Source of the DNA: a virus
IMG/VR virus record: IMGVR_UViG_3300007516_004456
Coordinates: 1 to 60,976 of that record
Reading direction: 5' to 3' (one strand)
DNA: 60,976 bases
Below, piece after piece: positions 29,417 through 39,257 of the stretch (positions are counted from its first letter, which is position 1; each line of letters begins with the position of its first letter). A model generated the notes under the pieces. The model was not told where the DNA came from, searched no databases, and saw only the letters and a program-made list of their open reading frames with translations. The translations under genes and the position numbers were made by a program.

Positions 29417-32400
29417 TATTAATAATAAAGACTATTATGGCGTTCAAGATGGTTCTTCGTCACTATCCGAAGATCAGTGGCATATCAACTACACTCAACG
29501 ACATGCATTTCGTATTTATAGCGATTTTGATTCTGTAGACGAAGATAACCGTAGAATCCTAACAGAAGCAGCAGACCCGCAGACTAATGTTGTTGACGAA
29601 TTCACATCTGGGGCATCTGATAAAGTTTTTGTTCAAACTAAAATTGTTAATGATAACGCAGGCGGAGAAAATATAGAGTTAAATTTAGATGATCGTATCT
29701 TGACTATTTTGATGGATCAAAGCGGGAGTATGACCTGGAACGATAATGAGGGGTTGCGGCATGATGTTGCCGAGCGAGTCGTTTATCGTCTTTCTTCTAC
29801 TTATCCTGGAGATTTGAAGTATAATTTGATCCAGTTTAACGGGAAACCAATCAACACAACAATTTTTGCCGTTAAGGAAAATGACAAGATAGACGTTAAT
29901 AATGTGCAGAGTTTGGCAACTCGGTTTTTCCGAGATGAAGAATCTCGTTTTGCTGGCGCTAGAGTTGTCCGTAGAGAAGGAACTTATCCTACGTCTCCTT
30001 TAGATGGTGCTGTTGTTTCAGAGGGATTTCTCTCTAAGTCTTTTGATGACGGATTAACAGAAGGAACGGAGTATTTCTATAAAGTATTCACGTTTGACAA
30101 GAATGGCACATTTAGTAACGGAGTCCCTGTCTCTGGTGTTCCGAGAAACAGAATTATTCCTCGTGGTGTTTCTCAGTTTGATGCAACGGTGCTTACTGGT
30201 ACTGGGGTATCTATAGATGACAATGTAATTGGAGCTTGGCATTTTGATGAAGGATCAGGTACTATATCTTTTGACTTTACAAACAACTCTAATAATTTGA
30301 TTAGTTTGGAAACAGAGCCAATTTGGTACAATCCTGAAGATGTTCCAATCGGCGTGTCTGGGGCAAGATATAACGGTAGTACTTCTGGATATGTGACGAA
30401 CGGTGGATCGTCTAATCTGGCGTTAAGTAGCGGTAATGATATGACTATCATGTTTTGGATTTACCCTTTCACTGCAACTGTAAATGAAGCTGTAATAGAA
30501 AGAACAGCATCGGTAGATGGAACAACAGACGTTAATTATTTTGTAGGAAGAACTCCTACAGGACAAGTTATCGTTGGTGTGGAGTCTGATCCTAGTTTAT
30601 TTATAAGTACTGCGACTCCTTTAGCAGTTAATGCATGGCATCATGTTACTGTTACTTTTACGGAAACGGCAGTACCGAATGAATGGAGTATTAGCTTATA
30701 TATTGATGGTTCTTTTCTTGAGTCAGGGACACAAACACTTTCATCCGCTCCTATTGATGATGATATTGCAATGGATTTATCTATTGGTCATCACTATGCA
30801 ACTGGTAGTGCGGCGCTTGGGTCTGTTGGTAATTTCTTTGGAAGGATTACTGAAGTTAGTATTCATAATGTTATTCGTAGCGCTGTATATATCGAGACAG
30901 CGGCGGAAGTTTTTGTTCCAACTTCTATTTTCGGGGCAGATCAAGAGCATATTACCAGACAAGATCAAGATAATTCGGATCGTTTGTTTGTTCTTAGATA
31001 TGAGGTTCCTAATGATTTTAATTACTCAGGTGGTGAGGTTAGAATTATTCGTAAGACACAAAAATATCCTTCTCACGAAAATGACGGAGATATAGTTGTT
31101 GCTGAAACCGCCACAGTGGGAGAACATTTTATAACCGATTCATTTCCGGTTGTGTTCGGAGAGACTTATTTTTACCGGATATTTTCTAAGAACTTTATTG
31201 GCAATTATAGTTATCTAACTGATTCTCCCTTAGCGAAAATAAAAATACCTGAAGCATCTGATTATCTTATTAGTACGCTTGACGATCTATCTCCTGATTT
31301 ATTAACGGTGAGTGGGTTGTCCACAACTCCAGGTAATCGTAAAATTTGGATAGAGTGGCTTAATCCAACGTTAGAAGATCGTTTTGCTCTAGTTAAAGTA
31401 TATTATGCTGATGATGGTTTCCCTGTTATTGAAGACGGAGAAGTTAGTAGTGGAGAATTGATTTTTAGTGGGACTCTTAATGAAGAGAGTTATGTACATC
31501 GCAATATAAATAATGCTGAAGGAGCATTTTATACTGTTGTTGTCACAGACCGTTTTGGGCGGATATCTAATACTGCCAATGTTAGCGAAATTCCATCTAA
31601 TAGCGTAGATGAATCTTCTATACCGTTATTAGATGTAGAAAATGTTCATTATGAAGTTGCAAATAATCAGGCTCTTACAATAAAATGGGATAATCCTATT
31701 GAATTTACGGCAGATATTGAAGGATTCTTCGATGATACTATTTTAGTGTATGCTGCTTTGACGGATGAATTTGGAGAATCCATTTCCGATGATACGAATA
31801 TAACAATGCGTGTGACTTCTATTTTGGGGACTTCGACACAGGCGGATGATGTTTTTGGAACGACGAGACCAGTAAAGATCGAAGTTAATGATACATATAC
31901 GTTTGCTGTTGCTAATCCGTCAAATGGAATTATCAAAGGCACTTTGAAGATGAATGGAGATATCAATGTTCTTTCTCAGATGGAACTTGTTGATTTTGAA
32001 ATTCAAGTATTTGCATTTGTTCCAGATACAACTAGTGAATTATTAAAAAACGGAAAATACTCAAAAAATCTGTTTGAGTTTTTATCTAAATCTGTAACTA
32101 TAAGACTGAGAAATCCTTGGTTTGTGAAATTGACAAATCGAGATGAAAAAATAATATCTCATCTTTGCCGAGTTCAGTCTGATATTTTTGCATTTACAAC
32201 TTTTGTCGATGACGATATCAAAATAGAAAAAAAGATATTTGATGGGGCTTACATCAGAGGAACAAGTCCATTTTATGCGAGAGTAGAGGTTAAGTGGAAA
32301 GACCTTCCATTAAACAGTGCATCTACTGTTTCTGCTCGTATTTATGATGCGACTATGAATTTATGTGATGATTTGAAGAAAAACAAACCCAGTAGACTAG

Positions 32401-35400
32401 GCTTAAGCTCTACTGTTGTTACCCCTCAACGTAGTTTTCCTATTCAAAGAGGAACAATAGACGTTCTTGATTCGAAAGGAGAGCCAACGGGATCAACTAG
32501 AGAGATTTCTTTTGTTGATATTCCTATATCTCCTCCAAACCAGCCACAAGCAGCGTATTTGATAGTGCAGTCTAGATATGGTGGCTACGTTTCAACTCAA
32601 GAGATGTATTTGGTATTTCAAAATATTTTACAGATAGAATTGGATGCTGAGGCTCCTGTTGGCGATGGAGTTGATATATCTGAGCAACGCGCTAGTATTT
32701 ATATTATTAATCCTGATTTCCCAGAGGATATCACAAAAAGGACTACCGTTCCTGATCTAACAACTGTTCGATGGCGGTTAGTTGTATCCGATTTTGGGCG
32801 TAATGACATCCCGTTCTATTCAACAGATAATGTTCCTGCCACCAATGGAGTATTTTCCTATGCTCGTGGCGGAAGCTCTCGTAACATTTTTGTCGGTCCA
32901 ACTCGTGCTATTATACATATAATAGCAACGCCAGCCGGGCCAGTTCTATCAGGAGAGAAGTATAAAATTTCATCTACTATTGTTTATGACGGATTGACTG
33001 CAACTGATGAGGCGTTACTTGAAGTGTTGCCGCCGGGACATAAAAACAGGTTTGGTTCTCGTTTTTTAATGGAGTTTCCTAAGTATAAAAATGAATTATG
33101 GTCGGACGGAGAAGATTACGAGAAACTAATTATTACTCATGACGCTAATAGTTCGATTACAAAATATTCTGGCTGTTTTCGTAGCTGTGCTTTGAGCTTT
33201 GGTAATGATGTTATTCCATTAGTTGCCAATCAAATTGTTGGGATATTTTTTCCTGAAGGATGGGAAGCTATTTGGGGCGATGTTACTGAAGTTGTTGATC
33301 CCTATACGGGAAAAACTACATTACAAATAGGACCGGACGCAGAAATATACCCTGCTGTAAATGGTACTGGGTCAGCTCAGGTTTCGATTATGGAAGATCA
33401 GGATAGTACTCCTGTTTATTTTCGGGTTAATAAATATTACCCTCCAGTGCAAGTTGTTCTGTCTGCTCAGGATTTGATTTCTGCTACTTTTTTAAATCCT
33501 TGTGAGTGTTTGGGTATTTTAGGAGACAAACTGCAACCTTATGAAGAATCTATTTCTGGGGCATCAACGATTTTAATTGACGAATCTACCTATAGTATTT
33601 ATGGAGGTGGAAGGATTGCATCCGGTGTGCCTCCAACAATTCTTGTCCCCAAAGAACCTCTCAATGTTAAAATTGTTGATAGGCGAGTAAATGGGGTTCC
33701 GTCAAATACAGTCGTATTTGACGGGGAGTCTGTTAATCAACTAATAGTTGAGGTTAGTTTTGCTGGTAATCCGGTACCAGACGGTACTCCTCTTTCTGTT
33801 TTTACGACAGATTCAAATGGTTTTTTTGTTATACCAGAAGATAAGGTTATTTATACGGAAACCAGAATCGAAGAGCTTATTGATCCAAATAATGCTCGTA
33901 GTTATGCAACTATTTCTTTAAAGCCTATTGTTCCGGTTGAGGAATTTACGGAGACAATTGTAGTTACTAGTAACTACAATAAAATTGGTGATGTTGAAAG
34001 GTTAATGGCTGACTGTTTGACGATAAGCTATAGCCCCGATGATCCAAGCGATGAGATACAAGATATTTTCAGTGGTCAATTAGATAGGTATGATATCGAT
34101 AGCGATTCTTGGGTTAATCTTGATAGTATGCAGAATCCAAGAGGCGATGTTATTTTTGAAGCAGTTAACGGTAAGATATATGCCATCGGCGGATTATCTA
34201 GATCTACAGTTAGCTCTATTAATGAAGAATATGATCCTCTCACCGGAGATTGGTCGGCTAAAGAAATTATGCCTACATCTCGCTTCTCTGCTGTGTCTGT
34301 CGTCTTTGACAGTAAGATATATGTTATTGGTGGCATTGAAATAGATAATGATAGTAGTGATCTAAATGTATCTAGGGCTTTGGAGAGGTACGATCCTGTA
34401 ACAGATGAATGGGATGTTTTGACAAATATGCCATCGATTGATGTTGGAGAGGTTGATGAATTTACTTATGGAGTTGCTTTTGGAGTTGCTGAGTACGCAA
34501 ATGTTGGGGGCAACGATAGGATATATGTTTTGTGCGGAGTCCGAGAAATTGACTCTAATGGGAGACCGTCTCAATATAATGATCGTGTTCTATATTATGA
34601 TATAGGAACCGATACATGGTTCTATTCTAGTGTTTTAAGCGATGAGGATTTGACATCATATCAGAGAATTGCGCCGCAGGGATTTGTTCGTAGCTCTGAC
34701 AGTAATCTATACGTTGTTGGAGGATTGTTTTCTCCTGTTGATAAACAGCCAGATTCAACTATGGCTCGCCAGCAGTCTATTTTACTGAAAGACGCATTCA
34801 GTATTAATGTTACAACTCTTGCATTGACTGTCTCTGATGGTGAATTTTATGATTTACCTGAACCTCGTTTCCGAGCTGCAACAGTAAAATTCAGTGACGA
34901 TGTATATTTCGTTGGCGGAGGAAATGACAGATCGCTATTTCGGCGAACATTTGAAAAAATAGATACTTCATCCGATCCAATGGATAAGTCCGTTTTGACT
35001 TCTATTCCTCATGGAAGATCATCCGTTGGTGTCGCTGTAGATACAGATGATTATGGGGATCACATTTATATAGTAGGAGGATATCAAAGTGGTCGTAGTG
35101 CAGGATTTTTACAAATAGGGGTAACTTCTTTATCTAGCTCTGATTCATTGGCTGATAGTTTACTTGGAGATGGAAATTGGTTTCGTCTTGACGGTAAAGC
35201 AACGGCTTCTGTTCTACTTAACTTAAAAGATCAATACGGAGACCCACCTGATAGCGATGTGACGGTTGTTGCTCGCGGCTATTTAGTTTTGTTGGATGAC
35301 AAAGGAAAAGCTATTAATGGATTACCGGGATCGAAATTTATAGATGGAAACGAAAAATATAAAACGGCAGCTGAAAAACTTCGCAATGATACGTTGATTT

Positions 35401-38327
35401 ATCCCGTATTATTTGCCCAGAACGAAATAGTTGTTAGTGGTGGCAGTGATATTGTAACGTTACTTTCTCGTTCTGATGATTTGCTTGCATCTCTTAAGGA
35501 TATCGCTGATGTTCTTGGGTTAAGTTCGCAGGATATTGGTATAAATATAAGTGATAAAGTAGAGCATGGATTACTAATAAAAAGTGGAGTTGTTCGTCGT
35601 CCTTACGATATTTTTGTGCAGTTAACCGTTGTAGATGATACTTATTTTGGTCAAACCGTAAATAATATTCCAGATATATCGGGAGGAGCCGGAGGAACAT
35701 TAGATGATGAACAAAATTCAAGAGGAACAGACCTTTCAATTATTCCGGAAATAGGAGACGGAATAAGATGTGTTAAGGTTTATGGAACAAATACATGGAA
35801 AGGATATTCTAGAGGAGACGATATATCCAGATCGGGCACCTTAACAAAAGCTTTAACCGCTTTAGAAGATGGAATTTCGGGATTTCTATTTGATCTTGTT
35901 CCTCCGGCTATAGGACAAGTTAGTAGCCCTGTATTTAATTCTTATGTGGATATAGATTGGGTACCACAGGTTGATAATATTATAGATGATAATTCTACGT
36001 CTGCCGCAGATGTTATTGAGCAGATAGATATTTTGCGCAATTCGATTCCATTTGGAGCTTCAGCTTTATTTGATGCGATGGTTAATGCGTCCGATCTGTT
36101 GGTTGATGAATCTTTAGATAACATCTATAAACACATATATATTTATACAGATAATGAGTCCAACATGTCGGCAGTGACAGCAGATGAAGCTCTAGAAGCG
36201 ATTCAGTCTATTGACGGTGAACGAAAAGTTTCTCTTGTTGTAGGCAACTATTCTATAGTATCTCCTGTTACTCTTTCTGCTAAAGCAAATAGAAGTGATA
36301 CGGAATCACTCGATTATATCGCTAGCCAGACAGGCGGTCAAACAATTACAGTGCTTTCTGCGGAATTTGAAGATGATATAGTCAATATTATGATTGGTCG
36401 AGTTTCAGGCTCGATGGGATTCGGTTCAGCTGATTTTGTGATTGACTTGGGGCAATCTTCAGTACTTGATACTATTCGTTCTTATTTCGATTTACCAACA
36501 AATACAAATTCTAATTGGTCAGTTCAATTTAGCGAAGATGGTTATAATTTTGTCAATGGAACGGATCAGCTGAAACCAGAAGTAGAATTGGATGTTTCGG
36601 ATATAACAGCTCGTTATTTGAAATTTCATATTGAATTGCTAACTGGATTTAGTAATTTTACGGATGAAGTTTACGAGGTAGTGCCTACCGCTTCATCTCC
36701 ATCTCTAACACATATCACCATATCCTATGGTGAGCCAAAAGATACTGAGCTGTTTTTTAATACGGAGACGGCATTAACGGTTCCGCAGCAAGTTGTTGTG
36801 TCAGTAAATTCAAACAATTTGACAACCAATATTATTCAGTCTGGAGTTTCTCAAACCAATTCTCATCAATGGCAAGACTTTTTTAGTGGGTCCAAGCGAA
36901 TTATGGGCAAAGACGGTAAAATGCTATTGCCTATTCGTGTATCTAATAACGAACCCATAGTTGGTCCTGAACCTCTAGTCAAAGTAGATAGACTTACATA
37001 TAGAGTAGCTCAGGGTAAATGGGAGCCTGGTGCTATTATTAAGATTTTAGATAGCAATAATAATATTATTCTCGATAGTTCGTATCAATTGTTTCCCCGT
37101 AAAGGATTAATTGTTTTTAGTGAACCTCCAAGTGGCAGCATGACCGCTCAGATTGAATTTGGAAATACTTTGCGTGTTGGAGTGAAATTTTTGAATATGA
37201 ATCCTAACCAGTCTATTGAAATAGATGGGATAGGGTATATGTACAATACCAATGTAAATCTATTGCCTCCAGCGGAGAAAATAGCGCCAATTGCTCAAAA
37301 TCTGATTATCACGCCTTCAGAACTTCACCTGTTTGACAAAATCACAGCTAGCTATGAATTTATTGACGCCAATAATGACGAAGAAGATACTGATGAGACA
37401 AAGATTAAATGGTACATCAACAATGTATATATTAGTTATTTAGATGGTCTGTTAATCTGGAATGATATAGATAATCGATCTGATCTTCTTTATACTAGAG
37501 CTTTTTCGTTTGATCCAGATGCTTTAGATGAGAACGAAACGGTTTTATTGACAGCTCGCCGTCTCGGTCAATCGATTTTGAAAGCAGGAGATCAATTGTA
37601 TTTTACGGTAGAGCCAAGTGACGGTCAACTGTTTGGTGATGTGGTTAAATCAGAAGTTATGACGGTTTATGAAGATAATCCGTTAATAGATCAAATTGTT
37701 ATTAGAGGGCTTGATCGTAATTCTAAATTAAAAAACACTATTACCGCAGCAGATTCAGCCGTTTTGCAATTTAATATAGTTGCTGATACTGGCTCTAATA
37801 ATTCAGTTGTAATTTGGTATGTTAACGATGAAGTTTTCAAGAATGGAACAATTAATGAAGATGGGATGAATAAGATTACGTCTGGAGAAGAAATTGGTGG
37901 CGTAATAGCTTTGAAAATGAACAATGAGATTCGAGTTGAAGTTACTCCTCAAACCGATGGAGCGATTGGAGAGACAGTATCTAGTGCTTCTGTTTTAATT
38001 GGTAATGCTAAACCAAAAGTTTTAATAGCAGTGATAAGCCCTTCTGTTCCATCCGCTTCTCAGAATTTGTCTTTGGTATATCAGTTCGAAGACGCTGACA
38101 TTCAGATATCTTTAGATCTCAACCAAGATAATCTTTCTGTAGTGAAATGGTATAAGTCTGTGCTTAGTTCTTCATCAGGATTTTTGGAAATTGAAAGTCT
38201 TAGAGGAAAAACATCTGTGCCTTCGTCATCAACTAGTCGAGGGGAGTTTTGGAAAGCAGAAGTGACACCGTATGACGGAATTGATTTTAATGATCCAGTT
38301 TCAAGTAATGTTGTACTGATAAGGTAA
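29409..38327 (+). CDS. Largest virion protein: split VWA, FN3, LamG, Kelch, F5/8C-like and Ig repeats
   Basis: A 2,972-residue protein; ATG 29409 is preferred over the in-frame TTG at 29403. Order of modules: first half of a VWA domain with the MIDAS motif DQSGS (D103) and strand YNLIQFNG; FN3-like (~175-250); LamG (~272-495, with NAWHHVTVTF); FN3-like repeats to ~720; beta-rich sequence; Kelch propeller (~1555-1890, for example KIYAIGGLSRS, KIYVIGGIE, HIYIVGGYQSG); the complementary half of a VWA domain (GASALFDAM ~2216, IYTDNESN with D2248); an F5/8C (discoidin)-like domain (~2335-2425, VIDLGQSSVLDTI to ARYLKFHI); and three Ig-like repeats to the end. No signal peptide or membrane span is seen. 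An adhesin or baseplate hub role is inferred from module content and neighbours. Confidence 0.75.
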   Translation: MTDINNKDYYGVQDGSSSLSEDQWHINYTQRHAFRIYSDFDSVDEDNRRILTEAADPQTNVVDEFTSGASDKVFVQTKIVNDNAGGENIELNLDDRILTILMDQSGSMTWNDNEGLRHDVAERVVYRLSSTYPGDLKYNLIQFNGKPINTTIFAVKENDKIDVNNVQSLATRFFRDEESRFAGARVVRREGTYPTSPLDGAVVSEGFLSKSFDDGLTEGTEYFYKVFTFDKNGTFSNGVPVSGVPRNRIIPRGVSQFDATVLTGTGVSIDDNVIGAWHFDEGSGTISFDFTNNSNNLISLETEPIWYNPEDVPIGVSGARYNGSTSGYVTNGGSSNLALSSGNDMTIMFWIYPFTATVNEAVIERTASVDGTTDVNYFVGRTPTGQVIVGVESDPSLFISTATPLAVNAWHHVTVTFTETAVPNEWSISLYIDGSFLESGTQTLSSAPIDDDIAMDLSIGHHYATGSAALGSVGNFFGRITEVSIHNVIRSAVYIETAAEVFVPTSIFGADQEHITRQDQDNSDRLFVLRYEVPNDFNYSGGEVRIIRKTQKYPSHENDGDIVVAETATVGEHFITDSFPVVFGETYFYRIFSKNFIGNYSYLTDSPLAKIKIPEASDYLISTLDDLSPDLLTVSGLSTTPGNRKIWIEWLNPTLEDRFALVKVYYADDGFPVIEDGEVSSGELIFSGTLNEESYVHRNINNAEGAFYTVVVTDRFGRISNTANVSEIPSNSVDESSIPLLDVENVHYEVANNQALTIKWDNPIEFTADIEGFFDDTILVYAALTDEFGESISDDTNITMRVTSILGTSTQADDVFGTTRPVKIEVNDTYTFAVANPSNGIIKGTLKMNGDINVLSQMELVDFEIQVFAFVPDTTSELLKNGKYSKNLFEFLSKSVTIRLRNPWFVKLTNRDEKIISHLCRVQSDIFAFTTFVDDDIKIEKKIFDGAYIRGTSPFYARVEVKWKDLPLNSASTVSARIYDATMNLCDDLKKNKPSRLGLSSTVVTPQRSFPIQRGTIDVLDSKGEPTGSTREISFVDIPISPPNQPQAAYLIVQSRYGGYVSTQEMYLVFQNILQIELDAEAPVGDGVDISEQRASIYIINPDFPEDITKRTTVPDLTTVRWRLVVSDFGRNDIPFYSTDNVPATNGVFSYARGGSSRNIFVGPTRAIIHIIATPAGPVLSGEKYKISSTIVYDGLTATDEALLEVLPPGHKNRFGSRFLMEFPKYKNELWSDGEDYEKLIITHDANSSITKYSGCFRSCALSFGNDVIPLVANQIVGIFFPEGWEAIWGDVTEVVDPYTGKTTLQIGPDAEIYPAVNGTGSAQVSIMEDQDSTPVYFRVNKYYPPVQVVLSAQDLISATFLNPCECLGILGDKLQPYEESISGASTILIDESTYSIYGGGRIASGVPPTILVPKEPLNVKIVDRRVNGVPSNTVVFDGESVNQLIVEVSFAGNPVPDGTPLSVFTTDSNGFFVIPEDKVIYTETRIEELIDPNNARSYATISLKPIVPVEEFTETIVVTSNYNKIGDVERLMADCLTISYSPDDPSDEIQDIFSGQLDRYDIDSDSWVNLDSMQNPRGDVIFEAVNGKIYAIGGLSRSTVSSINEEYDPLTGDWSAKEIMPTSRFSAVSVVFDSKIYVIGGIEIDNDSSDLNVSRALERYDPVTDEWDVLTNMPSIDVGEVDEFTYGVAFGVAEYANVGGNDRIYVLCGVREIDSNGRPSQYNDRVLYYDIGTDTWFYSSVLSDEDLTSYQRIAPQGFVRSSDSNLYVVGGLFSPVDKQPDSTMARQQSILLKDAFSINVTTLALTVSDGEFYDLPEPRFRAATVKFSDDVYFVGGGNDRSLFRRTFEKIDTSSDPMDKSVLTSIPHGRSSVGVAVDTDDYGDHIYIVGGYQSGRSAGFLQIGVTSLSSSDSLADSLLGDGNWFRLDGKATASVLLNLKDQYGDPPDSDVTVVARGYLVLLDDKGKAINGLPGSKFIDGNEKYKTAAEKLRNDTLIYPVLFAQNEIVVSGGSDIVTLLSRSDDLLASLKDIADVLGLSSQDIGINISDKVEHGLLIKSGVVRRPYDIFVQLTVVDDTYFGQTVNNIPDISGGAGGTLDDEQNSRGTDLSIIPEIGDGIRCVKVYGTNTWKGYSRGDDISRSGTLTKALTALEDGISGFLFDLVPPAIGQVSSPVFNSYVDIDWVPQVDNIIDDNSTSAADVIEQIDILRNSIPFGASALFDAMVNASDLLVDESLDNIYKHIYIYTDNESNMSAVTADEALEAIQSIDGERKVSLVVGNYSIVSPVTLSAKANRSDTESLDYIASQTGGQTITVLSAEFEDDIVNIMIGRVSGSMGFGSADFVIDLGQSSVLDTIRSYFDLPTNTNSNWSVQFSEDGYNFVNGTDQLKPEVELDVSDITARYLKFHIELLTGFSNFTDEVYEVVPTASSPSLTHITISYGEPKDTELFFNTETALTVPQQVVVSVNSNNLTTNIIQSGVSQTNSHQWQDFFSGSKRIMGKDGKMLLPIRVSNNEPIVGPEPLVKVDRLTYRVAQGKWEPGAIIKILDSNNNIILDSSYQLFPRKGLIVFSEPPSGSMTAQIEFGNTLRVGVKFLNMNPNQSIEIDGIGYMYNTNVNLLPPAEKIAPIAQNLIITPSELHLFDKITASYEFIDANNDEEDTDETKIKWYINNVYISYLDGLLIWNDIDNRSDLLYTRAFSFDPDALDENETVLLTARRLGQSILKAGDQLYFTVEPSDGQLFGDVVKSEVMTVYEDNPLIDQIVIRGLDRNSKLKNTITAADSAVLQFNIVADTGSNNSVVIWYVNDEVFKNGTINEDGMNKITSGEEIGGVIALKMNNEIRVEVTPQTDGAIGETVSSASVLIGNAKPKVLIAVISPSVPSASQNLSLVYQFEDADIQISLDLNQDNLSVVKWYKSVLSSSSGFLEIESLRGKTSVPSSSTSRGEFWKAEVTPYDGIDFNDPVSSNVVLIR

Positions 38328-38429
38328 ACTCAATTTTTACCATACTTCCATAAGGTCACAATTTTATTTTTGCGAATTGGTTTCGGAACTACTGTGGAGA
38401 GCTAGGTCGTTTTGATCCGATGATAAAAT
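38328..38429 (+). other. Intergenic gap between structural operon and glycosyltransferase cassette
   Basis: At 102 bp this is the longest gene-free stretch in the window and separates two functional blocks, so it is the most likely place here for a promoter or transcript boundary. It is AT-rich and ends with the shared TTTTGATCCGAT motif. I see no strong hairpin followed by a T-run and no convincing sigma70 -35/-10 pair. Confidence 0.45.
38410..38421 (+). promoter_or_regulatory. 12-nt motif TTTTGATCCGAT before glycosyltransferase cassette (copy 2)
   Basis: Identical to 7774-7785 and ending 8 nt before the ATG of the GT2 gene, followed by GATAAAAT. A related string (ATCCGATGATTAA) occurs at 42712-42724 in another intergenic gap. 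Function is unknown; it could be a promoter, operator or translation-enhancing element. Confidence 0.4.
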
Positions 38430-39203
38430 ATGCAGCAACTATATCCAAGGTCCAACGCTACCTATAGAGTCTTTTTATCAGTTTTGACATATAACGGTCT
38501 TGCTGTCACTCAAAAATTCGTTAAGAAATTTTACAAGAATACTGATTCTTCTTTGGCTGTTCTCGCTATTACTGACAATGGCTCCACAGATGGCACCGGT
38601 GAGTTCCTGGACGATTTGCACGCTGAACATGATAATGTGTTGGTTACTAAGAACGACGAGAATAAGGGAGTAATAGGTGGCAGGAATCAAGGATTTGATT
38701 TATTCCTGGATTCCGATTCTGAATTATTATGTTTTCTAGATAACGATCAATTTGTTAGAGAAGGATGGCTTGAACAACATATTGCTGTTCTTGAGTCAGG
38801 ATATGGATTGGTGAGTGTTGAAGCGTGGGAGATGAGTGAGTCATTTATGCCGAGACGAAAAAATGTTAGTTTGAAACAGACATTCACTTATGTCGGTTGT
38901 GGAGGTATGTTGATTCGTAGAGAGGTTGTTGAGAAGGTTGGAAAGTTTGATGAGCAGTTTAATCCTAGTTGGTTTGAAGATCCGGACTACAATATACGAA
39001 CAAAAGATGCTGGGTTCCAGATAGGATGGAACATTTGTGCAAGGATAGACCATTTGCCACATCAAACATTGGGTAAAAGTCCAAATAAAAGGGAAATATT
39101 TTTACGAAGCTATAGCAGATTTAAGGAAAAGTATAAAAAAAGAAGACTTCCTCGTTTAAAGCAAAGATATATAGACGTATTTGACTGCGTTAAGTCTCAT
39201 TAA
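38430..39203 (+). CDS. Glycosyltransferase family 2
   Basis: A 257-residue inverting GT-A glycosyltransferase. The N-terminal nucleotide-sugar site is clear: SVLTYNG, then ITDNGSTDGTGEF near residue 49 and a DXD-type LDNDQF near residue 104 for the divalent metal. The C-terminal half has CGGMLIRREVVEKVGKFDEQ and WFEDPDYNIRTKDAGFQIGW, the ED-x-D acceptor/catalytic-base region seen in rhamnosyl- and glucosyltransferases of this family. It is complete and soluble, with no membrane segment. It begins a three-gene glycosyltransferase cassette directly after the giant virion genes. The donor sugar and acceptor are unknown. It has no Shine-Dalgarno and is preceded by the shared 12-nt motif. Confidence 0.9.
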   Translation: MQQLYPRSNATYRVFLSVLTYNGLAVTQKFVKKFYKNTDSSLAVLAITDNGSTDGTGEFLDDLHAEHDNVLVTKNDENKGVIGGRNQGFDLFLDSDSELLCFLDNDQFVREGWLEQHIAVLESGYGLVSVEAWEMSESFMPRRKNVSLKQTFTYVGCGGMLIRREVVEKVGKFDEQFNPSWFEDPDYNIRTKDAGFQIGWNICARIDHLPHQTLGKSPNKREIFLRSYSRFKEKYKKRRLPRLKQRYIDVFDCVKSH

Positions 39204-39257
39204 AATGTCAAAAAATCGAATATTTTATCACAATGTAGACTTTAATGTTAAATATTT

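Noticed and set aside
38328-38429. Rho-independent terminator after the giant structural gene
   Set aside because: Only a weak 5-bp AT pairing (CAATT/AATTG) is visible, with no GC stem followed by a T-run.
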